Shown here: positions 1 through 8,229 of the stretch, one piece after another
Layout: every line of letters begins with the position of its first letter
How positions within the stretch are numbered: the stretch's first letter is position 1
Origin: an uncultured Cryomorphaceae bacterium
Lineage (GTDB): Bacteria > Bacteroidota > Bacteroidia > Flavobacteriales > Schleiferiaceae
Assembly (NCBI GenBank): GCA_913060465.1
Contig: CAJXTR010000003.1
Coordinates: 1-46,511, forward strand
DNA: 46,511 nucleotides
Reading direction: 5' to 3'
Made by a program: the position numbers and the translations under genes
The notes under the pieces: generated by a model
Seen by the model: the letters and a program-made list of their open reading frames with translations, nothing else
The model's database searches: none
What the model was told of the DNA's origin: nothing

Positions 1-2
1 TA

Positions 3-1169
3 CGTACCAAGCCTCACTTGAACATTGGTACAATTGGTCACGTTGACCACGGAAAGACAACTTTGACTGCAGCCATCACCACTGTGTTGGCTAACGCTGG
101 TTTGTCTGAATTGAGATCTTTCGATTCTATCGACAACGCTCCTGAAGAAAAAGAGCGTGGTATTACTATTAACACTTCACACGTAGAGTACGAAACTGCA
201 AATCGTCACTACGCTCACGTTGACTGTCCAGGTCACGCGGATTACGTGAAGAACATGGTAACTGGTGCTGCTCAGATGGACGGTGCTATCTTGGTAGTTG
301 CTGCTACAGATGGTCCTATGCCACAAACTCGTGAGCACATCCTTCTAGGTCGTCAGGTAGGTATTCCACGTATCGTTGTGTTCTTGAACAAAGCGGATAT
401 GGTTGATGACGAAGAATTGATGGAACTAGTAGACATGGAAGTTCGTGATCTTCTTTCTTTCTACGAGTACGATGGTGATAATACTCCAGTAATTGCTGGT
501 TCTGCCTTAGGTGGTTTGAACGGAGAGCAAAAATGGGTTGATACTATCATGGAATTGATGGCAGCAGTTGACGAGTGGATCGAAGAGCCAGAGCGTGATC
601 GCGATAAGCCATTCTTGATGCCAATCGAAGATGTATTCTCTATTACTGGTCGTGGTACTGTAGCAACTGGTCGTATCGAGACTGGTGTTGCAAACACAGG
701 TGAAGCAGTTGAAATCATCGGTTTCGGTGACGAAAAATTGACTTCTACAATTACTGGTGTTGAGATGTTCCGTAAAATTTTGGATACGGGTGAAGCTGGT
801 GATAACGTAGGTATCTTGCTACGTGGTATCGATAAGTCTGATATCCGTCGTGGTATGGTAATCTGTAAGCCAGGTTCAATCACTCCTCACAAGAAGTTCA
901 AGGCTGAGGTCTACATCTTGAAGAAAGAGGAAGGTGGTCGTCACACTCCATTCCACAACAAATACCGTCCACAGTTCTACTTGCGTACAACTGACGTAAC
1001 AGGTGAAATTCACCTACCAGACGGTGTTGAAATGGTAATGCCTGGAGATAACTTGAGCATCACTGTTGAATTGATCGCAAATGTTGCTGTAAACAATGGT
1101 TTGCGTTTCGCAATCCGTGAAGGTGGTCGTACCGTTGGTGCGGGTCAGGTAACTGAAATCATCGAGTAA
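3..1169 (+). CDS. tuf: Elongation factor Tu (5' end outside window)
   Basis: EF-Tu is the GTPase that delivers aminoacyl-tRNA to the ribosomal A site. The reading frame is open from base 3 with Arg-Thr-Lys-Pro-His-Leu, the usual residues just after the N-terminal MAKE... stretch, so about seven codons and the true ATG lie left of the window. The TTG at 18 is an internal leucine codon. G motifs are intact: GHVDHGKT (P-loop), RGITI (switch I), DCPGH (G3) and NKAD (G4). Domains 2 and 3 follow, and the protein ends normally at GQVTEIIE. About 388 of roughly 395 residues are present. It lies directly upstream of tRNA-Trp, secE and nusG, a common bacterial order. A strong hairpin follows the stop codon. 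Confidence 0.98.
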   Translation, partial: RTKPHLNIGTIGHVDHGKTTLTAAITTVLANAGLSELRSFDSIDNAPEEKERGITINTSHVEYETANRHYAHVDCPGHADYVKNMVTGAAQMDGAILVVAATDGPMPQTREHILLGRQVGIPRIVVFLNKADMVDDEELMELVDMEVRDLLSFYEYDGDNTPVIAGSALGGLNGEQKWVDTIMELMAAVDEWIEEPERDRDKPFLMPIEDVFSITGRGTVATGRIETGVANTGEAVEIIGFGDEKLTSTITGVEMFRKILDTGEAGDNVGILLRGIDKSDIRRGMVICKPGSITPHKKFKAEVYILKKEEGGRHTPFHNKYRPQFYLRTTDVTGEIHLPDGVEMVMPGDNLSITVELIANVAVNNGLRFAIREGGRTVGAGQVTEIIE

Positions 1170-1193
1170 TACTCGATTAGATAATTGGTAGTT

Positions 1194-1223
1194 AAGGTGC
1201 CTCCCAGTGGGAGGCGCCTTTCT
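1194..1223 (+). terminator. Strong hairpin between tuf and tRNA-Trp
   Basis: A 12-bp stem (1194-1205 with 1209-1220, one G-T wobble) closes a 3-base loop. Only two Ts follow directly, then TCTG, so the U-tract is poor. It may be a weak terminator, an mRNA 3'-end stabiliser, or a processing signal separating tuf mRNA from the tRNA that starts 12 bases downstream. Confidence 0.6.
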
Positions 1224-1231
1224 GCCTACAT

Positions 1232-1302
1232 ACGGGCATAGTTCAATGGTAGAATAGCGGTCTCCAAAACCGTTGATCAGGGTTCGAATCCTTGTGCCCG
1301 TG
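1232..1302 (+). tRNA. trnW: tRNA-Trp (anticodon CCA)
   Basis: A cloverleaf folds by eye. The 7-bp acceptor stem pairs 1232-1238 with 1295-1301. The anticodon arm is 1257-1273 with a 7-base loop and anticodon CCA at 1264-1266. The T arm contains GGTTCGAATCC. G1302 is the discriminator base. The 3' CCA is not encoded, so it must be added post-transcriptionally. A tRNA-Trp between tuf and secE is a widespread bacterial arrangement. secE starts 14 bases downstream, so this tRNA is probably co-transcribed and cut out of a tuf-secE transcript. Confidence 0.97.
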
Positions 1303-1316
1303 CAAAGAAGTAAAAG

Positions 1317-1511
1317 ATGAGTAAATTAATTACTAGTATACAAGAGTCTTGGGAAGAGTTTGCAGTCAAAGCATCTTGGCCCACAATGACTGAACTACAA
1401 AAGAGCACCACCTTGGTGATTGTTGGTACAGTTATTTTCTCTCTCGTCGTTTTTGGTATGGATAAAGTGATCTCAAGCGTGCTTGAGTTCGTTTACAAAA
1501 TCTTCGGATAA
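1317..1511 (+). CDS. secE: Preprotein translocase subunit SecE
   Basis: SecE is the small essential subunit that clamps the SecY channel. The 64-residue protein has the short bacterial form: an amphipathic N-terminal helix containing the conserved Trp-Pro (ASWPTMTEL, about residues 19-27), then a single hydrophobic transmembrane helix at about 32-52 (TTLVIVGTVIFSLVVFGMD). It lies 14 bases after tRNA-Trp and 2 bases before nusG, the near-universal secE-nusG pairing. The start is the first ATG after the tRNA. No strong Shine-Dalgarno is seen, only a purine-rich AAGAAGTAAAAG. Confidence 0.97.
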   Translation: MSKLITSIQESWEEFAVKASWPTMTELQKSTTLVIVGTVIFSLVVFGMDKVISSVLEFVYKIFG

Positions 1512-1513
1512 GC

Positions 1514-2062
1514 ATGTCAGATTCAGGAATGAAATGGTACGTGCTTCGTACCGTAAGCGGTCAGGAACACAAAACGAAGACCTACATTGAAAATGAAATG
1601 GCTCATGCAGGCATGAGTGATTTAGTAGGTCGCATTGTTATCCCAATGGAGAAGGTTGTTCAAGTTCGCAACGGCAAGAAGGTAATCAAAGAGAAGACCA
1701 AGACTCCTGGATACATGTATGTGGAAGCCACCCTAACAGGCGAGGTAAGCCACATGATTAAAAACCTTCCTAATGTGGTAGGTTTCTTAGCCAACATTAA
1801 AGGTGGCGATCCTTCACCAATGCGTTCATCGGAAGTTGCACGTTTGTTAGGTGAAGTAGATAAGGAGGCGGAAAGTGCCGCAATGCTTCTCATTCCATTT
1901 ACAGTGGGTGAGACGGTAAAAGTGATCAATGGTCCATTCAGCACGTTTGATGCGACTATTGAGAAAATCAACGAGGAGAAACAAAAACTGGAGGTTACTG
2001 TGAAAATCTTCGGTCGTAAGACTCCTGTTGAACTTGGCTTCACTGAAGTCGAGAAGTTATAA
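1514..2062 (+). CDS. nusG: Transcription termination/antitermination factor NusG
   Basis: NusG binds the RNA polymerase clamp, suppresses pausing and links polymerase to Rho or the ribosome. The 182-residue protein has an N-terminal NGN domain (WYVLRTVSGQEHK at about 8-20, then KTPGYMYVEA) and a C-terminal KOW domain (GETVKVINGPFSTFDATIEKIN at about 128-149). Length is typical for a NusG without inserts. The ATG at 1514 gives a 5-residue extension before MKWYVLR. ATG 1529 is an alternative start, but 1514 keeps the tight 2-base spacing to secE. It is followed by a 92-base spacer and rplK. Confidence 0.97.
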   Translation: MSDSGMKWYVLRTVSGQEHKTKTYIENEMAHAGMSDLVGRIVIPMEKVVQVRNGKKVIKEKTKTPGYMYVEATLTGEVSHMIKNLPNVVGFLANIKGGDPSPMRSSEVARLLGEVDKEAESAAMLLIPFTVGETVKVINGPFSTFDATIEKINEEKQKLEVTVKIFGRKTPVELGFTEVEKL

Positions 2063-2154
2063 TGATATAGATGTGAGACTATATATAGGTTCGTTTTTCA
2101 TGCTTCCACTAGAGAAACGGCCGCAACAACAACGCTAAATAGTAGAAACAAGAA
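2063..2154 (+). other. nusG-rplK spacer, possible L11/L1 mRNA leader
   Basis: This 92-base spacer is AT-rich and has no ORF of note. It contains a perfect 10-base palindrome, CTATATATAG, at 2079-2088. In other bacteria the rplK-rplA unit is feedback-regulated by L1 binding an rRNA-like stem ahead of rplK. I cannot fold a convincing L1 target here by eye, so the leader role is only inferred from position and length. Confidence 0.3.
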
Positions 2155-2592
2155 ATGGCAAAAGAGGTTAGTAAAGTAATGAAGCTTCAGGTCCGTGGTG
2201 GCCAGGCTAACCCTTCTCCTCCAGTAGGTCCAGCTTTGGGTGCTGCAGGTGTCAACATTATGGAATTCTGTAAGCAATTCAACGCCCGTTCTCAAGAGAA
2301 AATGGGTCAGATATTGCCTGTAGTGATTACAGTTTACGCTGATAAATCATTCGATTTCGTAGTAAAGACTCCTCCTGTGGCAGTTCAATTGATGGAATCT
2401 GCGAAGTTAAAGAAGGGATCGTCAGAGCCTAACCGTAACAAAGTTGCCAAAGTTACTTGGGACGCTATTCGCACAATCGCTCAGGATAAAATGGTTGATT
2501 TGAACTGTTTTACCGTAGAATCTGCAATGTCAATGGTTGCAGGTACGGCGAGAAGTATGGGTATTACTGTAACTGGCGAGAAGCCGTTTTAA
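2155..2592 (+). CDS. rplK: 50S ribosomal protein L11
   Basis: L11 binds 23S rRNA in the GTPase-associated centre with the L10-L12 stalk. The 145-residue product shows the Gly/Pro-rich N-terminal signature ([34 protein letters not shown], about residues 11-44) and the C-terminal rRNA-binding domain with the ARSMGI motif. Length matches the family (about 141-147). The start ATG (MAKEV) follows an AAGAAATGG context. It is followed by rplA after a 16-base spacer. Confidence 0.98.
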   Translation: MAKEVSKVMKLQVRGGQANPSPPVGPALGAAGVNIMEFCKQFNARSQEKMGQILPVVITVYADKSFDFVVKTPPVAVQLMESAKLKKGSSEPNRNKVAKVTWDAIRTIAQDKMVDLNCFTVESAMSMVAGTARSMGITVTGEKPF

Positions 2593-2608
2593 TTAAAAGT
2601 TTGAAGCA

Positions 2609-3301
2609 ATGGGAAAATTGACTAAAAACATGAAAAACGCGCTCGCTAAACTTGAAAAGGGTAAAGTATACTCTATTGGCGAAGCGGCAGCCCTTGTAAA
2701 AGAGGTGAACTGTACGAAGTTTGACGCTTCTGTGAACTTGGCTGTGCGTTTGGGTGTGGATCCACGTAAAGCGAACCAAATGGTTCGTGGCGTAGTGAGT
2801 CTACCTCATGGTACAGGTAAGAGCGTTCGTGTTTTGGCTTTGGTTACTCCAGATAAGGAGGAAGAAGCTAAAGCGGCAGGAGCAGATTACGCGGGCCTTG
2901 ATGAATACATCGAGAAAATTAAAGGCGGTTGGACTGACATCGATGTCATTGTAACCATGCCTTCTGTAATGGGTAAAATTGGACCATTGGGTCGTGTATT
3001 AGGTCCTCGTGGCTTGATGCCAAACCCTAAGTCTGGTACCGTTACAATGGACGTAGCTAAAGCGGTTAGCGAAGTGAAAGCTGGTAAGATCGACTTCAAA
3101 GTAGATCGTTACGGTATTGTTCACGCTGCAATCGGTAAGGTTTCTTTTGATTCAGCGAAAATCCAAGAGAACGCTGAGGAATTGATTAAAACTCTGAACA
3201 AGCTCAAGCCAAGTGCGGCAAAGGGTACGTATATGAAGAGTGTATACATTTCCTCAACTATGTCTCCAGGTATTGCTGTAGATGCTAAATCAGTTTCATA
3301 A
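2609..3301 (+). CDS. rplA: 50S ribosomal protein L1
   Basis: L1 forms the mobile L1 stalk near the ribosomal E site and in many bacteria represses its own operon. The 230-residue product has the L1 signature [13 protein letters not shown] in the second domain and the conserved [14 protein letters not shown] near the C-terminal part. Length is normal. It is separated by 16 bases from both rplK and rplJ, which supports one rplKAJL transcript. Confidence 0.98.
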   Translation: MGKLTKNMKNALAKLEKGKVYSIGEAAALVKEVNCTKFDASVNLAVRLGVDPRKANQMVRGVVSLPHGTGKSVRVLALVTPDKEEEAKAAGADYAGLDEYIEKIKGGWTDIDVIVTMPSVMGKIGPLGRVLGPRGLMPNPKSGTVTMDVAKAVSEVKAGKIDFKVDRYGIVHAAIGKVSFDSAKIQENAEELIKTLNKLKPSAAKGTYMKSVYISSTMSPGIAVDAKSVS

Positions 3302-3317
3302 TTAAAGAGTAAGCATC

Positions 3318-3839
3318 ATGACAAGAGAAGAGAAACTTATTCAGATTGAAGAGCTAACAGCGGTTCTTAACCAAGCACCAACCATCTATTTGGCAGATAT
3401 CGCTGCTTTGGATGCTGATACTACTTCTAGTTTGCGTCGTGCAAGCTTTGGTAAGGGTATCAAGTTGAATGTGGTTAAAAACACATTGTTACGCAAAGCT
3501 ATGGAGGCTTCAGAGAAGGACTTTGAAGGACTTTATGGCGTATTAAAAGGAAACACAAGTATCATGCTTTCTGAAGCTGGTAACGCTCCTGCGAAACTGA
3601 TTAAAGAGTTCCGTAAGAAAAGCGATAAGCCAGTATTGAAAGGTGCATGGATTGAAGAGAGCGTTTACGTAGGTGATGAGAATCTAGAAATGTTAACTGC
3701 TATCAAGTCTAAAGAAGAATTGATTGGCGACGTTATCACTCTATTGCAAAGCCCAGCGAAAAACGTTGTATCTGCACTTCAAGGCGCAGGTGGTACCTTG
3801 GCAGGTCTCCTTAAAACTTTGGAAGAGCGCAACGCGTAA
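3318..3839 (+). CDS. rplJ: 50S ribosomal protein L10
   Basis: L10 is the stalk base that anchors L7/L12 dimers to 23S rRNA next to L11. The 173-residue product starts MTREEKLIQIEEL and contains the N-terminal rRNA-binding domain (ADTTSSLRRASFGKGIKLNVVKNTLLRKAM). The C-terminal helix that carries L12 dimers includes NVVSALQGAGGTLAGLLKTLEERN. The gap to rplA is only 16 bases, too short for the long L10-binding leader that precedes rplJ in many bacteria. Confidence 0.97.
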   Translation: MTREEKLIQIEELTAVLNQAPTIYLADIAALDADTTSSLRRASFGKGIKLNVVKNTLLRKAMEASEKDFEGLYGVLKGNTSIMLSEAGNAPAKLIKEFRKKSDKPVLKGAWIEESVYVGDENLEMLTAIKSKEELIGDVITLLQSPAKNVVSALQGAGGTLAGLLKTLEERNA

Positions 3840-3888
3840 TTCCTTTATTTACAATTAATTAAGTAATAAACTTTTAAATTTTACTAAA

Positions 3889-4266
3889 ATGGCTGATATC
3901 AAAGAATTGGGCGATGCTCTAGTAAACTTGACAGTGAAAGAAGTATCTGAATTGGCAGATTACTTGAAAGAAGAATATGGCATCGAGCCGGCTGCTGCTG
4001 CAGTAGCTGTTGCTGGTCCTGCAGCTGGCGGCGAAGCTGGTGGTGGCGACGAGCAAACTGAGTTCGACGTAATCTTGAAAGCTGCTGGTGGTTCTAAACT
4101 TGCTGTAGTTAAGCTTGTTAAGGAAATGACTGGACTTGGCTTGAAAGAAGCTAAAGAAAAAGTAGATAGCGCTCCTGCTGCATTGAAGGAGGGCATATCA
4201 AAAGACGAAGCAGAGGCTTTGAAAGCACAGCTTGAAGAAGCTGGTGCTGAAGTTGAGATCAAGTAA
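3889..4266 (+). CDS. rplL: 50S ribosomal protein L7/L12
   Basis: L7/L12 is the multi-copy acidic stalk protein that recruits translation factors. The 125-residue product has the N-terminal dimerisation helices ([24 protein letters not shown]), an Ala/Gly hinge (about residues 37-55) and the conserved C-terminal domain ([36 protein letters not shown]). The Ala/Gly run is the normal flexible hinge. It is separated from rpoB by a 91-base spacer holding a terminator-like hairpin. Confidence 0.98.
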   Translation: MADIKELGDALVNLTVKEVSELADYLKEEYGIEPAAAAVAVAGPAAGGEAGGGDEQTEFDVILKAAGGSKLAVVKLVKEMTGLGLKEAKEKVDSAPAALKEGISKDEAEALKAQLEEAGAEVEIK

Positions 4267-4288
4267 TTGATCGACTGCTAGGTTATCC

Positions 4289-4331
4289 GGTTTAGGTCTT
4301 TGGGGAGGTCCCCTTAGACCTAAACCTTTTT
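4289..4331 (+). terminator. Terminator-like hairpin between rplL and rpoB (attenuator)
   Basis: An 11-bp stem (4289-4299 with 4316-4326) continues through a T-T/T-T internal mismatch into 4 G-C pairs (4302-4305 with 4310-4313) and a 4-base loop. Five Ts follow (4327-4331). This is a full intrinsic-terminator shape, 27 bases before the rpoB start and inside what should be one operon. Escherichia coli also has a partial terminator at this junction to set the ribosomal-protein to polymerase ratio. The same role is inferred here. Confidence 0.8.
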
Positions 4332-4357
4332 GTGTTTAATTAACATTTTGGGCTGAA

Positions 4358-7300
4358 ATGGTAAACCAAGTTACTGCTCCTAAGGAGCGTATCAACTTCT
4401 CTTCAACCGCAATTAAGACGGATTTTCCAGATTTCTTGGACATCCAGTTGAAGAGCTTTATGGACTTCTTCCAGATTGAGACGAAGCCATCAGAAAGATC
4501 TGCGGAAGGTCTTCACCGAGTATTCGCTGAAAACTTCCCAATCTCAGATTCAAGAAACAACTTTGTTCTTGAGTTCTTAGATTACTTTGTGGACCCGCCA
4601 CGCTATTCTGAGCGTGAGTGTATCGAACGTGGATTGACGTTCTGTGTCCCACTCAAAGCTAGACTAAAATTGTACTGTACTGATCCTGAACACGAGGACT
4701 TTGAAACCATCGTGCAGGATGTGTATTTAGGTACTATTCCATACATGACACCACGCGGTACCTTTATCGTGAATGGTGCCGAAAGAATTATCGTAAGCCA
4801 GTTGCACCGTTCTCCAGGTGTATTCTTTGGTCAGTCGTACCACGCAAACGGAACAAAACTTTATTCAGCCCGTATTATTCCGTTTAAAGGATCTTGGATT
4901 GAATTCGCTACGGATATCAACCAAGTGATGTATGCGTATATCGACCGTAAGAAGAAGTTGCCTGTAACAACTTTGTTGCGTGCAATCGGTTACGAGCGCG
5001 ATAAGGATATCTTGGAAATCTTTGACTTGGCAGAAGAGGTTAAAGTGAGCAAAGCTTCACTTAAGCGTTCAATCGGACGCAAACTTGCTGCAAGAGTATT
5101 GAAGACCTGGATTGAGGACTTCGTAGATGAGGATACCGGTGAGGTAGTAAGCATCGAGCGTAACGAGGTTATTCTTGATCGCGATACCATCTTAGACAAA
5201 GAGCATACAGAAGAAATTCTTGATGCAGAAGTAAGCGCAATCCTTCTTCACAAAGAGGATATCGAATCTTCAGACTTTGCTATTATCCACAACACGCTTC
5301 AGAAAGATCCAACCAACACGGAGAAAGAAGCGGTTGAGCACATTTACCGTCAATTGCGTAATGCCGAACCACCAGATGAGGAGACAGCGCGCGGAATCAT
5401 TGAAAAATTGTTCTTCTCTGAGCAGCGTTACTCTCTAGGTGAGGTAGGTCGTTACCGTTTGAACAAGAAATTGTACGACGGATCAGAAGAGGATTCTCAA
5501 GTATTGACCAAAGGTGATATCATTGAAATCATCAAGCGTTTGATCGAGTTGATCAACTCTAAAGCGGAGATTGATGATATCGACCACTTGAGCAACCGTC
5601 GTGTTCGTACGGTAGGGGAGCAAATGGCTAACCAGTTTGGTGTAGGTCTTGCTCGTATGGCACGTACCATCCGCGAGCGCATGAATGTTCGTGATAACGA
5701 GGTGTTTACGCCGATCGATTTGATTAACGCGAAGACATTGTCTTCAGTGATTAACTCATTCTTTGGTACCAACCAGCTAAGCCAGTTCATGGATCAGACC
5801 AACCCATTGTCGGAGATCACGCACAAGCGTCGTCTTTCTGCCTTGGGACCAGGTGGTCTTTCACGTGAACGTGCAGGTTTCGAGGTTCGTGACGTTCACT
5901 ACACGCACTACGGCCGTCTGTGTCCTATTGAGACACCAGAAGGTCCGAACATTGGTTTGATCTCTTCACTTTGTGTTTATGCCAAAGTGAACTCTATGGG
6001 ATTCATCGAGACTCCTTACCGTCCAGTTGAAGAAGGTAAAGTGAGTGTAGAGAAGGAACCTGTTTATCTAAGTGCAGAGGAAGAAGAAGCAAAGGTTATT
6101 GCACAAGCAAACGCACCTATTAGCCCAGACGGTACGTTTATCAATGACCGAGTTAAAGTGCGCGAAGAAGGTGATTTCCCAGTTGTGGAGCCTGCGACCA
6201 TTGATTTGATGGACGTCGCACCAAACCAAATCGCATCGATTTCTGCATCCCTCATTCCGTTCTTGGAGCACGATGATGCTAACCGTGCATTGATGGGGTC
6301 AAACATGATGCGTCAGGCGGTACCATTGTTGCGTCCTGAAGCTCCTATCGTAGGTACAGGTTTGGAACGCCAAGTGGCCTCTGATTCACGTGTTTTAATC
6401 AATGCAGAGGGTGAAGGAACAGTAGAATACGTAGATTCTAAATGCATCAAGATTCGCTACGACCGTTCGGATGAAGAGCGTGAAATAAGTTTCGAAGAAG
6501 ATGTGAAGAGCTACGATTTGGTGAAATTCCAAAAAACTAACCAGGGTACGACCATCAACTTGAAGCCAATCGTTCGCAAGGGCGATCGCGTTGCAACAGG
6601 TCAGGTACTCTGTGAAGGATACGCAACGCAACAAGGAGAATTGGCCTTGGGACGTAATATGCTTGTATCGTTCATGCCTTGGAAAGGATACAACTTTGAG
6701 GATGCGATTGTAATCTCTGAGCGTGTAGTTCGTGAAGACATCTTTACGTCTCTTCATATCGATGAGTATTCGTTGGAGGTTCGTGATACGAAATTGGGTA
6801 CAGAGGAACTTACCGCTGATATACCAAACGTAAGCGAAGAAGCTACCAAGGATCTCGACGAGAATGGTATCATTCGCGTTGGCGCAGAAATTAAGCCAGG
6901 AGATATTCTTATTGGTAAGATTACACCAAAAGGCGAAAGTGATCCTTCACCGGAAGAAAAACTACTCCGTGCAATCTTCGGTGATAAAGCCGGTGATGTG
7001 AAGGACGCTTCATTGAAAGCTTCTCCTTCGTTGAGTGGTGTGGTGATCGACAAGAAGTTGTTTACCCGTTTGGTTAAAGACAAACGTCAGCGTGCAGAAG
7101 ACAAAGAAGAAATTGCGCAGCTAGACATGCAAATGGAAGCTGAGTTAGCCGAATTGAAAGGTGTGTTCGTTTCTAAGTTGTCAAACTTGGTGAGCGGTAA
7201 GACTTCTCAAGGTGTGATTAATGATCTTAACGAAGATGTAATTCCGAAGGGAACCAAGTTTACGTTGAAGGCATTGAACGCAATCGAAGATTACAGTCGT

Positions 7301-8176
7301 ATTGTAGGTGGTAAGTGGACAACGGATGATGATCGTAACGAGAGAATCGATACAGTTATCCACAACTATAAGATCAAGGTAAATGATATCCAAGGTGCTT
7401 ACCGTCGTAAGCGTTTTGCAATCACTGTAGGTGATGAACTACCTGCAGGTATCATGAAACTTGCTAAAGTTTACATCGCTAAGAAGCGTAAGCTCAAAGT
7501 AGGTGATAAGATGGCGGGTCGTCACGGTAACAAGGGTATTGTTGCTCGTATTGTACGTGATGAAGACATGCCATTCTTGGAAGACGGTACTCCTGTAGAT
7601 ATCGTATTGAACCCACTTGGTGTACCTTCTCGTATGAACATTGGTCAGATTTACGAAACTGTTCTTGGATGGGCTGGTAGAAAGCTCGACAAGAAATTCG
7701 CGACGCCAATCTTCGACGGTGCTTCATTGGATGATATCTCGAGCTACGTTACTGAAGCTGGTTTGCCAGAATTTGGTCACACGCAATTGTACGATGGTGG
7801 AACGGGTGAGCCATTTGATCAGAAAGCAACAGTAGGTATTATCTACATGTTGAAACTAGGTCACATGGTTGATGATAAGATGCACGCACGTTCTATCGGT
7901 CCTTACTCATTGATTACACAACAACCATTGGGTGGTAAAGCTCAGTTTGGTGGTCAGCGTTTCGGTGAGATGGAGGTTTGGGCATTGGAGGCCTTTGGTG
8001 CTGCCAATATCCTACGTGAAATCTTGACTGTTAAGTCTGATGATGTTGTAGGTCGTGCGAAGACTTACGAAAGCATCGTTAAAGGTGAGCGTATGCCTCA
8101 ACCAGGAATTCCTGAGTCGTTCAACGTATTGTTGCACGAATTGAAAGGATTGGGACTAAAAGTTACGTTGGACTAA
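4358..8176 (+). CDS. rpoB: DNA-directed RNA polymerase subunit beta
   Basis: This is the beta subunit of RNA polymerase, forming one side of the catalytic cleft. The 1272-residue product contains all expected blocks: [20 protein letters not shown] in the lobe region; the rifampicin-binding cluster [20 protein letters not shown] starting at residue 473 and followed by [14 protein letters not shown] with [10 protein letters not shown] near the active site; and the C-terminal [24 protein letters not shown]. The rifampicin cluster shows the usual sensitive-type residues (D, H and S at the key places). The start ATG follows GGGCTGAA. rpoC follows after 53 bases that hold another hairpin. Confidence 0.99.
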   Translation: MVNQVTAPKERINFSSTAIKTDFPDFLDIQLKSFMDFFQIETKPSERSAEGLHRVFAENFPISDSRNNFVLEFLDYFVDPPRYSERECIERGLTFCVPLKARLKLYCTDPEHEDFETIVQDVYLGTIPYMTPRGTFIVNGAERIIVSQLHRSPGVFFGQSYHANGTKLYSARIIPFKGSWIEFATDINQVMYAYIDRKKKLPVTTLLRAIGYERDKDILEIFDLAEEVKVSKASLKRSIGRKLAARVLKTWIEDFVDEDTGEVVSIERNEVILDRDTILDKEHTEEILDAEVSAILLHKEDIESSDFAIIHNTLQKDPTNTEKEAVEHIYRQLRNAEPPDEETARGIIEKLFFSEQRYSLGEVGRYRLNKKLYDGSEEDSQVLTKGDIIEIIKRLIELINSKAEIDDIDHLSNRRVRTVGEQMANQFGVGLARMARTIRERMNVRDNEVFTPIDLINAKTLSSVINSFFGTNQLSQFMDQTNPLSEITHKRRLSALGPGGLSRERAGFEVRDVHYTHYGRLCPIETPEGPNIGLISSLCVYAKVNSMGFIETPYRPVEEGKVSVEKEPVYLSAEEEEAKVIAQANAPISPDGTFINDRVKVREEGDFPVVEPATIDLMDVAPNQIASISASLIPFLEHDDANRALMGSNMMRQAVPLLRPEAPIVGTGLERQVASDSRVLINAEGEGTVEYVDSKCIKIRYDRSDEEREISFEEDVKSYDLVKFQKTNQGTTINLKPIVRKGDRVATGQVLCEGYATQQGELALGRNMLVSFMPWKGYNFEDAIVISERVVREDIFTSLHIDEYSLEVRDTKLGTEELTADIPNVSEEATKDLDENGIIRVGAEIKPGDILIGKITPKGESDPSPEEKLLRAIFGDKAGDVKDASLKASPSLSGVVIDKKLFTRLVKDKRQRAEDKEEIAQLDMQMEAELAELKGVFVSKLSNLVSGKTSQGVINDLNEDVIPKGTKFTLKALNAIEDYSRIVGGKWTTDDDRNERIDTVIHNYKIKVNDIQGAYRRKRFAITVGDELPAGIMKLAKVYIAKKRKLKVGDKMAGRHGNKGIVARIVRDEDMPFLEDGTPVDIVLNPLGVPSRMNIGQIYETVLGWAGRKLDKKFATPIFDGASLDDISSYVTEAGLPEFGHTQLYDGGTGEPFDQKATVGIIYMLKLGHMVDDKMHARSIGPYSLITQQPLGGKAQFGGQRFGEMEVWALEAFGAANILREILTVKSDDVVGRAKTYESIVKGERMPQPGIPESFNVLLHELKGLGLKVTLD

Positions 8177-8189
8177 TAAAAGAATAATC

Positions 8190-8215
8190 CCCGAAGCCTC
8201 CGGGCTTCGGGTTTT
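8190..8215 (+). terminator. Terminator-like hairpin between rpoB and rpoC
   Basis: A perfect 9-bp GC-rich stem (8190-8198 with 8203-8211) closes a TCCG loop and is followed by four Ts (8212-8215). It sits 14 bases ahead of the rpoC start. The short T-tract suggests partial termination, or an RNA-processing/stability element. rpoC has no other visible promoter, so read-through must be substantial. Confidence 0.65.
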
Positions 8216-8229
8216 AATACAATCGCATT

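Noticed and set aside
18-20. TTG at base 18 as start of the EF-Tu gene
   Set aside because: The frame continues upstream to base 3 with Arg-Thr-Lys-Pro-His, conserved EF-Tu residues; the true start is outside the window.
461-883. Antisense open frame inside tuf, and similar long antisense frames inside rpoB, rpoC, uvrA, parC and valS
   Set aside because: All lie opposite highly conserved genes, show Ser/Arg/Thr-rich shadow composition and have no homologous motifs or start context.
4000-4060. Ala/Gly-rich repetitive stretch as a possible repeat element
   Set aside because: It is the normal flexible hinge of L7/L12.
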